DNA from: an uncultured Hyphomicrobiales bacterium
GTDB lineage: Bacteria > Pseudomonadota > Alphaproteobacteria > Rhizobiales > CAJQND01
NCBI GenBank assembly: GCA_905479595.1
Contig: CAJQND010000244.1
Coordinates: 1 to 30,040 of the forward strand
Direction of reading: 5' to 3'
Length of the DNA: 30,040 bases
Part shown: positions 14,857 to 22,075 of the stretch, piece by piece
Layout of the letters: each line of letters opens with the position of its first letter
Numbering within the stretch: position 1 is the first letter of the stretch
Notes under the pieces: generated by a model
What the model was told of the DNA's origin: nothing
Databases searched by the model: none
Seen by the model: only the letters and a program-made list of their open reading frames with translations
Position numbers and translations under genes: made by a program

Positions 14857-17131
14857 GCGCTTCAAGTTGCGGGGTGAGTTGGTAGCGTGGAAAACGTTCT
14901 GTGAGGGTACGGACCAACTCGCGAGCAATGCTGAGTTTGCCAAGCTTCAATTGATTGGTCGCGATCAAAGCCATGACTGTTGGATTTTCAGGAACCAGAT
15001 TGCGCGCAATTTCCGCCCGGTTGAGAGCCTCGGCGTTACGGCCAAGTCTGGTGAGTGCCGCGGCCCATTCAATCTGCACAGTCTCATCTTGCGGTGCCAG
15101 TTTGGCGGTTCTGGCGAAGTATGGCAGTGCGTCGGCGTCTTTGTTTTGCTGCGCCAATGTGCGGGCCATTGAAAACTGCAACGTCGGCGAATCAGGCAAC
15201 TTTTCCAATGCTTCCTCAAGGGATTTACGGGCTGCGAGTGGCTGGCCTTCCGCCATTTCGATGCGCGACAGAAGCCGCCACGCATCTTCCAATTGCGGGT
15301 CCATTGCCAGCGCTTCACGCAAGGCCCCTTTGGCAGCAGCAGTTTTGCGCATCGTCAGCGCCAGACCGGCAATTGCCACCTGTGTTTCAGGGTAATCAGA
15401 GCGCGACAGAAGCGTTCCCTGGAATTCCTTGTTGGCGGCGGCAACCTTGCCACGTTCAGCTTCTGGAAAGCGCGCCATCGGAATACCCAGAAGTTCCCGC
15501 GCAGCAGAAACTCGCACCGTTTTGCGCTCATCGGTCAAAAGCGGCAACAGCAATTTGAACCGGGAGGCCGGAGCCGTGCGGCGGAACAGTTTTGCTGCCG
15601 CATCGCGCACCAATGCGCTCTTATCGCCCAACAGCACTGCGCCACTGGCGATAACTTGCGGGTTGGCCGCATCACGCAGGAGATCAAGTGCACTGGCACG
15701 CACGATGGCTGCCGCAGTCTGGTCTTCGGCAATTTTCATGAGCGCTGTTGAATTATCCGCCCCAAGGTCACCTGCGCGCGCTGCAGCAAAGGGAATGGCA
15801 AAATGTGGCTGACCTGAACGAGAATTTGGAAACCAGTCGCGGATTGCAGCATCGGCCCATTGAGCAGATTTACCTTCATGGCACCCGGTGCACACATCTG
15901 GAGAGCCTGTTTTCGCGGAAATATCCGGGCGCGGCACCCGGAATGAGTGGTCTTTGCGGCCATCAACCACCATGAATTTTTTCTCAGGCATATGGCAGCT
16001 TGTACATTGGGCCGCCTCGCTGCCTTGCGCATGATGGTGATGGGAAGGTGCATCATAGGTTTTCTTTTTGAGCGAAGGGAAATCCGCATTCGCAGCTTCA
16101 CTATGACACTGAGTGCAGACAGCATTTCCCGGCGCTTTCAACTCTAGAGAATGAGGGTCATGGCAATTGCTGCAGGTAACGCCTTTGGCAAACATCTTTG
16201 ATTGCAGAAATGAGCCGTAAACATAAACCTCATCATTGACCTGCCCATCAGCGTGATAAAGCCCGTTGCGCAAAAGCGCCAAGTTGTAGTGATCGGCAAA
16301 TGGCGCACCAGGTGGCGGATTGCCGGTACCAAAAGGTTCACGACGTGAATGGCACGGCGCGCAAATCTGCATTTCTTTTTCTTGTTTTGTTTCGCCAAAT
16401 GGAACCGTGAGGCCAAATTTATCCAACCCTGCATGGGCTGACGCGTCGTATCCAGCAGGGTCTTTTGCCCAGGCAGTATGATGCTCTCCGGGACCATGGC
16501 AGCTTTCGCACGAAACCGTGTCGTCCTTCCAGGTTGAGCTATAGGCGCGCGCTTTCGGGTCAAACCCTTTTTCAAAACCAGTCTGGTGGCATTCTGCACA
16601 CCGCGACTGCCAGTTTTTATAAGGCCCGGTCCAGTGCAGACCATTACCCGGACTTGCATCTTGATCCGGGAATAAATGATACCAGCGCTTGCGCTCCACA
16701 TCCCAGGCAATATCCAGCACCTGCAACCGGCCTTTTTCCGTTTCAAACAGATATTGCTGCAAGGGAGCAACACCGATTGTGTATTTCACTTCAAACGTAT
16801 CTGGTTTGCCGTCCCCATTGAGAGTTTCGATAAAATATTTGCCATCGCGGGTAATGAACTTGGTTTTTAGCCCCTTATGCTCAAACTCAGCATTGTTGAA
16901 ATCGCCGAGTACATTTTCAGGCTCTGGTGTACGCAATGCCCAACCATGGTGAGAATCCCGCCATTTTGACGTTTCTTGCGTATGGCAATCCGCGCAAACT
17001 TTTGCGCCCGTAAAGGCGGGCATTTGTGATTGCTGGGCGAGAACGGCGCTGACGCTGCCTGTCACAAAAGCAACAGACACAAACATCCAGAGGCGCAAAA
17101 CGCGCAGTACAGCCGCATTAAAACGGTTCAT
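14840..17131 (-). CDS. Secreted octaheme c-type cytochrome with HEAT-like and TPR repeats
   Basis: A 763-residue exported protein. A signal peptide covers about 1-32. Eight CxxCH haem c motifs follow, at 46-50, 178-182, 208-212, 257-261, 320-324, 339-343, 376-380 and 414-418; the region around 165-220 resembles the cytochrome c554 family (PF13435). A four-histidine run lies at 364-367. Next comes a HEAT-like alpha-helical stretch (about 455-550) and then TPR-like repeats (about 580-760, e.g. LEDAWRLLSRIEMAEGQ). The haem domain suggests periplasmic electron transfer or a multihaem oxidoreductase, and the repeat half suggests docking to a partner. No quinol dehydrogenase, cytochrome maturation gene or reductase partner lies nearby, and the gene appears to be transcribed alone. 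Related TPR/multihaem proteins are known from genome annotation but their reaction is, to my knowledge, not established. Confidence 0.9.
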   Translation of the reverse strand: MNRFNAAVLRVLRLWMFVSVAFVTGSVSAVLAQQSQMPAFTGAKVCADCHTQETSKWRDSHHGWALRTPEPENVLGDFNNAEFEHKGLKTKFITRDGKYFIETLNGDGKPDTFEVKYTIGVAPLQQYLFETEKGRLQVLDIAWDVERKRWYHLFPDQDASPGNGLHWTGPYKNWQSRCAECHQTGFEKGFDPKARAYSSTWKDDTVSCESCHGPGEHHTAWAKDPAGYDASAHAGLDKFGLTVPFGETKQEKEMQICAPCHSRREPFGTGNPPPGAPFADHYNLALLRNGLYHADGQVNDEVYVYGSFLQSKMFAKGVTCSNCHDPHSLELKAPGNAVCTQCHSEAANADFPSLKKKTYDAPSHHHHAQGSEAAQCTSCHMPEKKFMVVDGRKDHSFRVPRPDISAKTGSPDVCTGCHEGKSAQWADAAIRDWFPNSRSGQPHFAIPFAAARAGDLGADNSTALMKIAEDQTAAAIVRASALDLLRDAANPQVIASGAVLLGDKSALVRDAAAKLFRRTAPASRFKLLLPLLTDERKTVRVSAARELLGIPMARFPEAERGKVAAANKEFQGTLLSRSDYPETQVAIAGLALTMRKTAAAKGALREALAMDPQLEDAWRLLSRIEMAEGQPLAARKSLEEALEKLPDSPTLQFSMARTLAQQNKDADALPYFARTAKLAPQDETVQIEWAAALTRLGRNAEALNRAEIARNLVPENPTVMALIATNQLKLGKLSIARELVRTLTERFPRYQLTPQLEALKALP

Positions 17132-17212
17132 TTAAGCGATTTCCCAGCGAGCGAAGGTTCAATACAATCGTGCCATTAGGGATACCACTTAGCTCGCCAG
17201 CATGCAAAAATA

Positions 17213-17695
17213 ATGTCTGAAAATATGACCCAGAAAACAAATATCAAAATTCGCCGGGCACATGGGAACGAAGCCAGTGCTTTAACTGAGCTTTCCATGC
17301 GCTCCAAACAATCGAACGGCTATGACGACGCCTTTATGGCCGCATGCCGCGAAGAGCTCACGGTAACTGCAGAGCGTCTCGAAGAAGGCGAATACTGGGT
17401 CGCGGAGGCCGATAGGGTGTGCGGGTGCGCATGTCTTGTTGCTGATTTGGGCAAACGCACAGGCGAAGTGCATGCGTTCTTCATTGAGCCCAAATGGCAC
17501 CGCAAAGGGATCGGAAAGCTGTTATGGAAAAAGCTTCTGGAACGGGCCAACGTCATGGGTCTGGAACAACTGCACCTGGACGCTGATCCCGCTGCCGTGC
17601 CGTTTTATAATTCCCTGGGGTTCAAGGTAACCGGCGAAACCCCTTCGGGCTCAATCCCCGGCCGCAATTTGCCTTACATGACCTTTTCACTTTAG
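17213..17695 (+). CDS. GNAT family N-acetyltransferase
   Basis: A 160-residue single-domain acetyltransferase. The acetyl-CoA pyrophosphate-binding signature R/Q-x-x-G-x-G/A appears as HRKGIGKLL (Arg97, Gly99, Gly101), and the C-terminal FYNSLGFK (131-138) is the usual AAVPFYxxLGF block. The acceptor substrate is unknown. A VCGCAC stretch (69-74) places three cysteines in an early strand, which is unusual but not diagnostic. Neither ATG 17213 nor ATG 17225 has a clear ribosome binding site; the second gives a protein starting at Thr-Gln-Lys with the whole fold intact. The gene is divergent from the cytochrome (81-base gap) and convergent with the LysR gene (15-base gap), so it is probably expressed alone. 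Confidence 0.85.
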   Translation: MSENMTQKTNIKIRRAHGNEASALTELSMRSKQSNGYDDAFMAACREELTVTAERLEEGEYWVAEADRVCGCACLVADLGKRTGEVHAFFIEPKWHRKGIGKLLWKKLLERANVMGLEQLHLDADPAAVPFYNSLGFKVTGETPSGSIPGRNLPYMTFSL

Positions 17696-17710
17696 AGCCG
17701 TATCCTGATT

Positions 17711-18583
17711 TCATTTAAAGAGCTGATCTAGCCAATTCATCACAGCCGTGATTCTTTTAAAGGAACTCGATCCAGCCCGCCTCAATACCCAAACCTCTCT
17801 TTGAAGTTTGCGGATATTCTTAGGGTAATTTACATCTCGCAACCTCGGGTCGTTATCGCCGATCAGTTTTGGAAAAACAGAGCGGCCACATCCATGCGCA
17901 ACTGCTTCCAATGCGCCGCTAAAATCTGCAACCTGGATATTTGACAACGTACCACCAGTCCGGCGCACCTCCTCTTCTATCCATTGCGCCTGTGGCAGAT
18001 GCGCCATGGCAGGTAAGTATGAAATCCATGGAATATCCACCGAACCCCCGCCAGACTGTAAGCTGCCAACGAAAACCCCATGATCCATCGTCCCTGCGCG
18101 ATGTCCTTTAACGAGATACCCGCCCTCAACCGGCCGAGCTAATCGGACTGCCAGATCAATTTCGCGATCAGCGAGACTGAGGTTCTTGTTGTCCGCCAGC
18201 AGGTTTATGGTCAGATTTGGGTAGTCTCCAGCAAACAATTTTAATGCAGGCATTAAAACTTGATTTATTATGATTGGAACAGAGGAAATGGTAACAGCTC
18301 CCCGGATTTCGCCATCTCCATTCGCGGATTCGTCCTGCAGCTTTTCAACTTCTTCCTCGGTGCGCTTTGCGGCATTGATGGCCTTAAGTCCCAAATCGGT
18401 AAATTGAAGTGCACCAGCCTTATCGCGCGCAACCAACCTAGATTCGAGTAGATTTTCAAGGGCGTATATCCGCCTGGCAACTGTGGTGCCATCTACGCCC
18501 AATAGTTTGCCCGCTTCTTGAAATGAACAACTCCTGCTCATGGCCACAAGAATTCGAAGATCATCCCAATTCATCTGCTGCAT
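17711..18583 (-). CDS. LysR family transcriptional regulator
   Basis: A 290-residue LysR-type regulator. The N-terminal winged helix-turn-helix (about 6-65) contains DDLRILVAMSRSCSFQEAGKLLGVDGTTVARRI. The C-terminal effector-binding domain (about 95-285) is of the PBP2 type, beginning with RGAVTISSVPI. The helix-turn-helix resembles the branch in which the second helix reads GVDGTTVARR, common in alphaproteobacteria. It is divergently placed from a TauE/SafE permease, the classic arrangement for a LysR regulator controlling its neighbour and itself. TTGCAGA repeats and a TTGCA/TGCAA dyad fill the space between them, one repeat lying only 3-9 bases from the start codon. No ribosome binding site is obvious, so the ATG at 18574 is an alternative start. 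The effector is unknown. Confidence 0.92.
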   Translation of the reverse strand: MQQMNWDDLRILVAMSRSCSFQEAGKLLGVDGTTVARRIYALENLLESRLVARDKAGALQFTDLGLKAINAAKRTEEEVEKLQDESANGDGEIRGAVTISSVPIIINQVLMPALKLFAGDYPNLTINLLADNKNLSLADREIDLAVRLARPVEGGYLVKGHRAGTMDHGVFVGSLQSGGGSVDIPWISYLPAMAHLPQAQWIEEEVRRTGGTLSNIQVADFSGALEAVAHGCGRSVFPKLIGDNDPRLRDVNYPKNIRKLQREVWVLRRAGSSSFKRITAVMNWLDQLFK

Positions 18584-18585
18584 TT

Positions 18586-18633
18586 TTGCAGAGTACTAAT
18601 TAAATATTGCAGATACAACATGCAAAACTGCAG
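18586..18633. promoter_or_regulatory. Candidate LysR operator repeats
   Basis: TTGCAGA occurs at 18586-18592 and again at 18607-18613, exactly 21 bases apart (two helical turns). The second copy starts an inverted repeat TTGCA-N9-TGCAA (18607-18625), and a palindromic CTGCAG follows at 18628-18633. LysR proteins bind imperfect dyads with an activation site next to a promoter-proximal site, so this arrangement fits binding by the adjacent regulator. Confidence 0.5.
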
Positions 18634-18676
18634 GTCTATGATGTTAAAAATAAAACATCCAAATAGGTGAACCAAG

Positions 18677-19435
18677 ATCGAAGCAGTCACACAATTTACC
18701 GGTTTCTCCGCAAATCACCTCCTCATCATCTCGCTTGTGGTCTTCATTGCCGGACTAGTAAGAGGGTTTGCAGGGTTTGCCTTGTCGGCAACTGTGATGG
18801 CTGGCATTGCGGCAATTATCCCGCCTGTAGAGTTGATACCAATTTGTTTTATCCTGGAAGGTGCCGCCAGCGTAGCGATGTTCCGCGGAGGCATGAAGGA
18901 CGCCGACATGAAGATCGTTTGGGCGCTGGCCATTGGGTCAGCAATCGGGGTTCCAATCGGCCTGCTTGCAACCACCAGCGTAGACATCGAAGTATCCAAA
19001 ATCATAGCCTTGCTCATCGTTCTCACACTGACCATCGCACAGCTTTGCAAACTCCAGCCAAAGTTCCTGGCAACAAAGGGCGGGCTATACGGAAGTGGCG
19101 TGCTCGCAGGCATTGCAACAGGCTTAGCGTCTGTCGGGGGAATGGTTGTGGCGCTTTATGTTTTAGCAAGTGATACCAATCCCAAAAACATGAGGGCTTC
19201 ACTTGTCATGTTTCTATTTATCGGCATGTTCACTTCGCTTGGCTATTTGTTCCTCTATGAGGTTATGACTTACAAAGCGTTTTGGCGCGGGGTAACCATG
19301 GTACCAATTGTACTGCTCGGGGTGTTTCTCGGCAATCTGCTCTTCCGGCCCGCATATACGCATTTGTACAAACGTATTTGCCTTTTGCTTTTGATATTTT
19401 TAGCGGTCGCAGGACTTACAAAACAGATTTTTTAA
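18677..19435 (+). CDS. TauE/SafE (UPF0721) family membrane permease, apparent non-canonical start
   Basis: A predicted eight-helix inner-membrane protein of the TauE/SafE family, whose members are linked to export or uptake of sulfite, sulfoacetate and other organic anions. The family block FIAGLVRGFAGFALS lies in the first helix, and the related second-half block is GVLAGIATGLASVGGMVVALYVL. The first ATG/GTG/TTG in frame is GTG 18737, which would leave only five residues before GLVRGF and cut off half of the first helix. The frame stays open upstream to a TGA at 18668 and encodes the missing helix (NHLLIISLVVFIAGL). An AGGTGA ribosome binding site (18665-18670) stands 6 bases before ATC 18677, which I take as the probable start, giving about 252 residues. 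The gene is divergent from the LysR gene and is probably its target. Confidence 0.75.
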   Translation: MEAVTQFTGFSANHLLIISLVVFIAGLVRGFAGFALSATVMAGIAAIIPPVELIPICFILEGAASVAMFRGGMKDADMKIVWALAIGSAIGVPIGLLATTSVDIEVSKIIALLIVLTLTIAQLCKLQPKFLATKGGLYGSGVLAGIATGLASVGGMVVALYVLASDTNPKNMRASLVMFLFIGMFTSLGYLFLYEVMTYKAFWRGVTMVPIVLLGVFLGNLLFRPAYTHLYKRICLLLLIFLAVAGLTKQIF

Positions 19436-19443
19436 GCCATAGG

Positions 19444-20256
19444 CTAGCCCGATGCCGTAACAACATGCGCCTGGATCTTGGCTTCTACCGGGCCGTTACC
19501 GTAGCGTTTTGCGATTGCCTCAGTGGCGAGATTTGTCACGTGAGACAGCAAGCTGGCATCGCGGCTCTCGATTTCATTACGCAGGGGTGTTCCTTCGCAA
19601 TAAGCTATTGCCGCGTGGCGCGGGGATGGCGCGGGACTGATTTTATCAATTGTTTCAATGGAAATATCTGAAAACCCGGCGGCCTGTAGATCCCTCTTGA
19701 TTACCTCAACGTCATGGTAACCGTGCGGGGTGCGGGCGAGGAAACGCGGTGGATCGTCGGGAAACACACCGGCAGCAGCCTCTGTCACCACATCTGCGAA
19801 TTCATTGACCCCAATATGGTCCCAGGCGTTAAAAATGTATCTTCCACCCGGTTTTAGAACGCGGCGGGCTTGCGAAAAACCTTGAACTTTGTCGGGGTAG
19901 AACATGACGCCATACTGACAAACCACAGCATCAAACGAAGCATCACCAAACGGCAGTTTCAAGGCATCGGCTTGACGCCATTCAATGCGGTTATCGGCCC
20001 CTTGCATTTGCTCTGCACGATCGAGCATGGCCTGATTGAGATCGGACACCACGTATAAACTGTCAGCGCCGAGCAGGGGCGCAAGCGCGCGTGGCACTAC
20101 CCCGCTGCCAGCAGCGGTTTCCAGAACGGCTTGCGGCTTCATTGATGCAACACGCGCCGCGAGATCGTCCGCGTATTGGTCAAAAATCATTGGAACCAGA
20201 TAGGTGTCGTAAAGCTCAGGAATGGAGCCGGTAAATTGCTTATCACTTGCAGTCAT
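19444..20256 (-). CDS. Class I SAM-dependent methyltransferase
   Basis: A 270-residue cytosolic methyltransferase of the Methyltransf_11/UbiE-like group. SAM-binding motif I is VLETAAGSGVVPRAL (about 44-58), the acidic residue after strand 2 is in SDLNQAM (Asp72), and ADALKLPFGDASFDAVVCQYGVMFY (97-121) holds motifs II-III. The acceptor is unknown; the RVLKPGGRYIF block is typical of small-molecule methyltransferases. The frame is open to an ATG at 20277, but the ATG at 20256 has AGGAA (20262-20266) 5 bases upstream and starts MTASDKQF, so I use it. It is convergent with the TauE/SafE gene (8-base gap), and a strong hairpin upstream separates it from the sulfatase gene. Confidence 0.88.
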   Translation of the reverse strand: MTASDKQFTGSIPELYDTYLVPMIFDQYADDLAARVASMKPQAVLETAAGSGVVPRALAPLLGADSLYVVSDLNQAMLDRAEQMQGADNRIEWRQADALKLPFGDASFDAVVCQYGVMFYPDKVQGFSQARRVLKPGGRYIFNAWDHIGVNEFADVVTEAAAGVFPDDPPRFLARTPHGYHDVEVIKRDLQAAGFSDISIETIDKISPAPSPRHAAIAYCEGTPLRNEIESRDASLLSHVTNLATEAIAKRYGNGPVEAKIQAHVVTASG

Positions 20257-20328
20257 ATTATTTCCTGACAAAAACAATCACCTCAAAAAACATCCCGTCA
20301 TTATTGGAATTTTTGCTCAAATGAGTTT

Positions 20329-20361
20329 GACCAGCAGAAGGCGCAATACCTTCTGCTGGTC
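20329..20361 (-). terminator. Strong hairpin downstream of the sulfatase gene
   Basis: GACCAGCAGAAGG (20329-20341) and CCTTCTGCTGGTC (20349-20361) form a perfect 13-bp stem with a 7-base loop. It lies 24 bases after the sulfatase stop codon and before the methyltransferase start. The T content after the stem is modest on the minus strand (AAACTCATTT), so it may end transcription inefficiently or mainly protect the 3' end of the mRNA. Confidence 0.65.
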
Positions 20362-20384
20362 ATTTTCGTAGTCAGCGGTTCGAG

Positions 20385-21971
20385 TTAATTCGAGCCGTTA
20401 TTTTCCGTTAGCTTTTTCATCACTTTATCAAGGTTAAAACTCGCAGGTTCCTGGCGTGGTGGATATTTTGTAAACGTTTGCAAGAATTTACCCACATAGG
20501 CCTGAGCTGGTACCAACAAATATGCCCGGTCAATCAACCAGTCATAATAGGTGTTGGAAGTCAGTTGTGCGCGTTCATAAGGATCGCGGCGCAAGTTGAA
20601 GATCAACGGCATGCGCAACGCTGTGAACGGATTTGCCCACAGTTTCAGGGTACCCTTTTGACGCTGCTCCAGGAAAACGATTTTCCAGTCCTGATAACGC
20701 AAAGCTGAAAGCTCTCCATCGTCAGTGAAGTAGAACAACTCTTTACGTGGAGTGTCCTTTTCCTCGCCCTTCAGATAAGCTAGCGTGTTGTAGCCATCAA
20801 GATGAACATTGAAGGTTTTATCACCCGCTTTATGACCCTTGAGCAGTTTTTCCTTGATTTCGCCATCACCAGCGATCGCCAGGAACGTCGGCAACCAGTC
20901 CATATGGTGCATGATGGCATTGGAAACTGCGCCAGCCTTGATTTTGCCAGGCCAACGAACAGCAGCAGGCACCCGCCAGCCACCTTCCCAGTTGGTGTTT
21001 TTTTCCGAACGGAATGGCGTCATCGCCGCATCCGGCCAGGTGTTCATGTGGGGGCCGTTATCGGTAGAATAGAAAACAATCGTGTTGTCGGCGATACCGA
21101 GTTCATCCACCTTGTCGAGAAGCAGTCCCACATGGCGGTCATGTTCGACCATGCCATCGGCATACTCGTCTTGACCTGATATGCCACGCAGTTCTTCCTT
21201 CACGTGGGTGCGGAAATGCATCCGAGTACCGTTCCACCACACGAAAAATGGTTTCTCAGCTTTATGGGCGCGGTCAATAAAGTCGATTGCGCGAGCGACG
21301 GTTTCATCATCAACCGTTTCCATGCGCTTCTTTGTGAGCGGACCAGTATCCTTGATCTCGCCATCCGCTTTGGAATCGATCACCCCGCGTGGGCCGAATT
21401 TCTTGCGGAATTCAGCATCCTTCGGGTAATCTTCGTTCTCAGGCTCTTCTTCTGCATTCAGATGATAGAGATTTCCAAAAAACTCGTCGAAGCCACGGTT
21501 GGACGGCAACATATCATCGCGGTCACCGAGATGGTTTTTACCAAACTGGCCCGTAACATATCCATGTGGTTTCAAAAGCTCGGCAATTGTCGGGTCTTCG
21601 GCCCGCATGCCTTCCTTGGCTCCTGGCAGGCCTACCTTGCTCAACCCGGTGCGCAACACGCTTTGCCCGGTAATGAACGAAGAACGCCCGGCGGTGCAGC
21701 TCTGCTCGCCATAGTAGTCCGTGAAGATCATGCCTTCTTTGGCCACACGGTCGATATTCGGCGTGCGATAGCCCATGACACCCATGGTATAGGCACTGAT
21801 ATTGGACTGGCCAATATCATCACCCCTGATCACCAGGATGTTTGGTTTTTCTGTTTTGGCAAATGCGCTAGGCGCTGCGAGTACGGCACTCACTGCGACC
21901 AACGCGAAACATAAGGTTTTTCCCAAGATATTCTTGAGTTTTCCCGCACTTAGCGCAGTTGAATTGGTCAA
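20385..21971 (-). CDS. Secreted Cys-type sulfatase (arylsulfatase family)
   Basis: A 528-residue periplasmic sulfatase of the alkaline-phosphatase superfamily. The signal peptide (about 1-38, ending SAFA) precedes NILVIRGDDIGQSN, whose Asp-Asp pair binds Ca2+. The formylglycine site is CTAGR (92-96), with Cys92 to be converted to formylglycine. GKNHLGDRD (near 130) and STDNGPHMNTWPD (near 300) supply further active-site and metal residues. Cys-type sites are matured by FGE, which is not in this window. The frame extends to ATG 21998, but a textbook GGAGG (21977-21981) stands 5 bases before TTG 21971, giving a normal signal peptide, so TTG is the likely start. It is 104 bases downstream of a HupE/UreJ-type gene on the same strand. 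The natural substrate is unknown. Confidence 0.92.
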   Translation of the reverse strand: MTNSTALSAGKLKNILGKTLCFALVAVSAVLAAPSAFAKTEKPNILVIRGDDIGQSNISAYTMGVMGYRTPNIDRVAKEGMIFTDYYGEQSCTAGRSSFITGQSVLRTGLSKVGLPGAKEGMRAEDPTIAELLKPHGYVTGQFGKNHLGDRDDMLPSNRGFDEFFGNLYHLNAEEEPENEDYPKDAEFRKKFGPRGVIDSKADGEIKDTGPLTKKRMETVDDETVARAIDFIDRAHKAEKPFFVWWNGTRMHFRTHVKEELRGISGQDEYADGMVEHDRHVGLLLDKVDELGIADNTIVFYSTDNGPHMNTWPDAAMTPFRSEKNTNWEGGWRVPAAVRWPGKIKAGAVSNAIMHHMDWLPTFLAIAGDGEIKEKLLKGHKAGDKTFNVHLDGYNTLAYLKGEEKDTPRKELFYFTDDGELSALRYQDWKIVFLEQRQKGTLKLWANPFTALRMPLIFNLRRDPYERAQLTSNTYYDWLIDRAYLLVPAQAYVGKFLQTFTKYPPRQEPASFNLDKVMKKLTENNGSN

Positions 21972-22075
21972 TTTCACCTCCATAACAATTATATTCAAGT
22001 ATTGTTATTGTATAAATTTTCCAATTCAACAGTTTTATTTTATTTTCCCATTTTTTACTTCTGAAATACTGATTC

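Noticed and set aside
18667..19173. Plus-strand frame starting at GTG 18667, overlapping the TauE/SafE gene
   Set aside because: Translation is Arg/His/Cys-rich and non-hydrophobic. The neighbouring frame encodes the conserved TauE/SafE helices. It is kept only as a possible frameshift explanation for the missing start.
21204..21914. Plus-strand frame of 236 codons opposite the sulfatase gene
   Set aside because: It is antisense to the formylglycine motif and signal peptide of a clear sulfatase, with no supporting features of its own.
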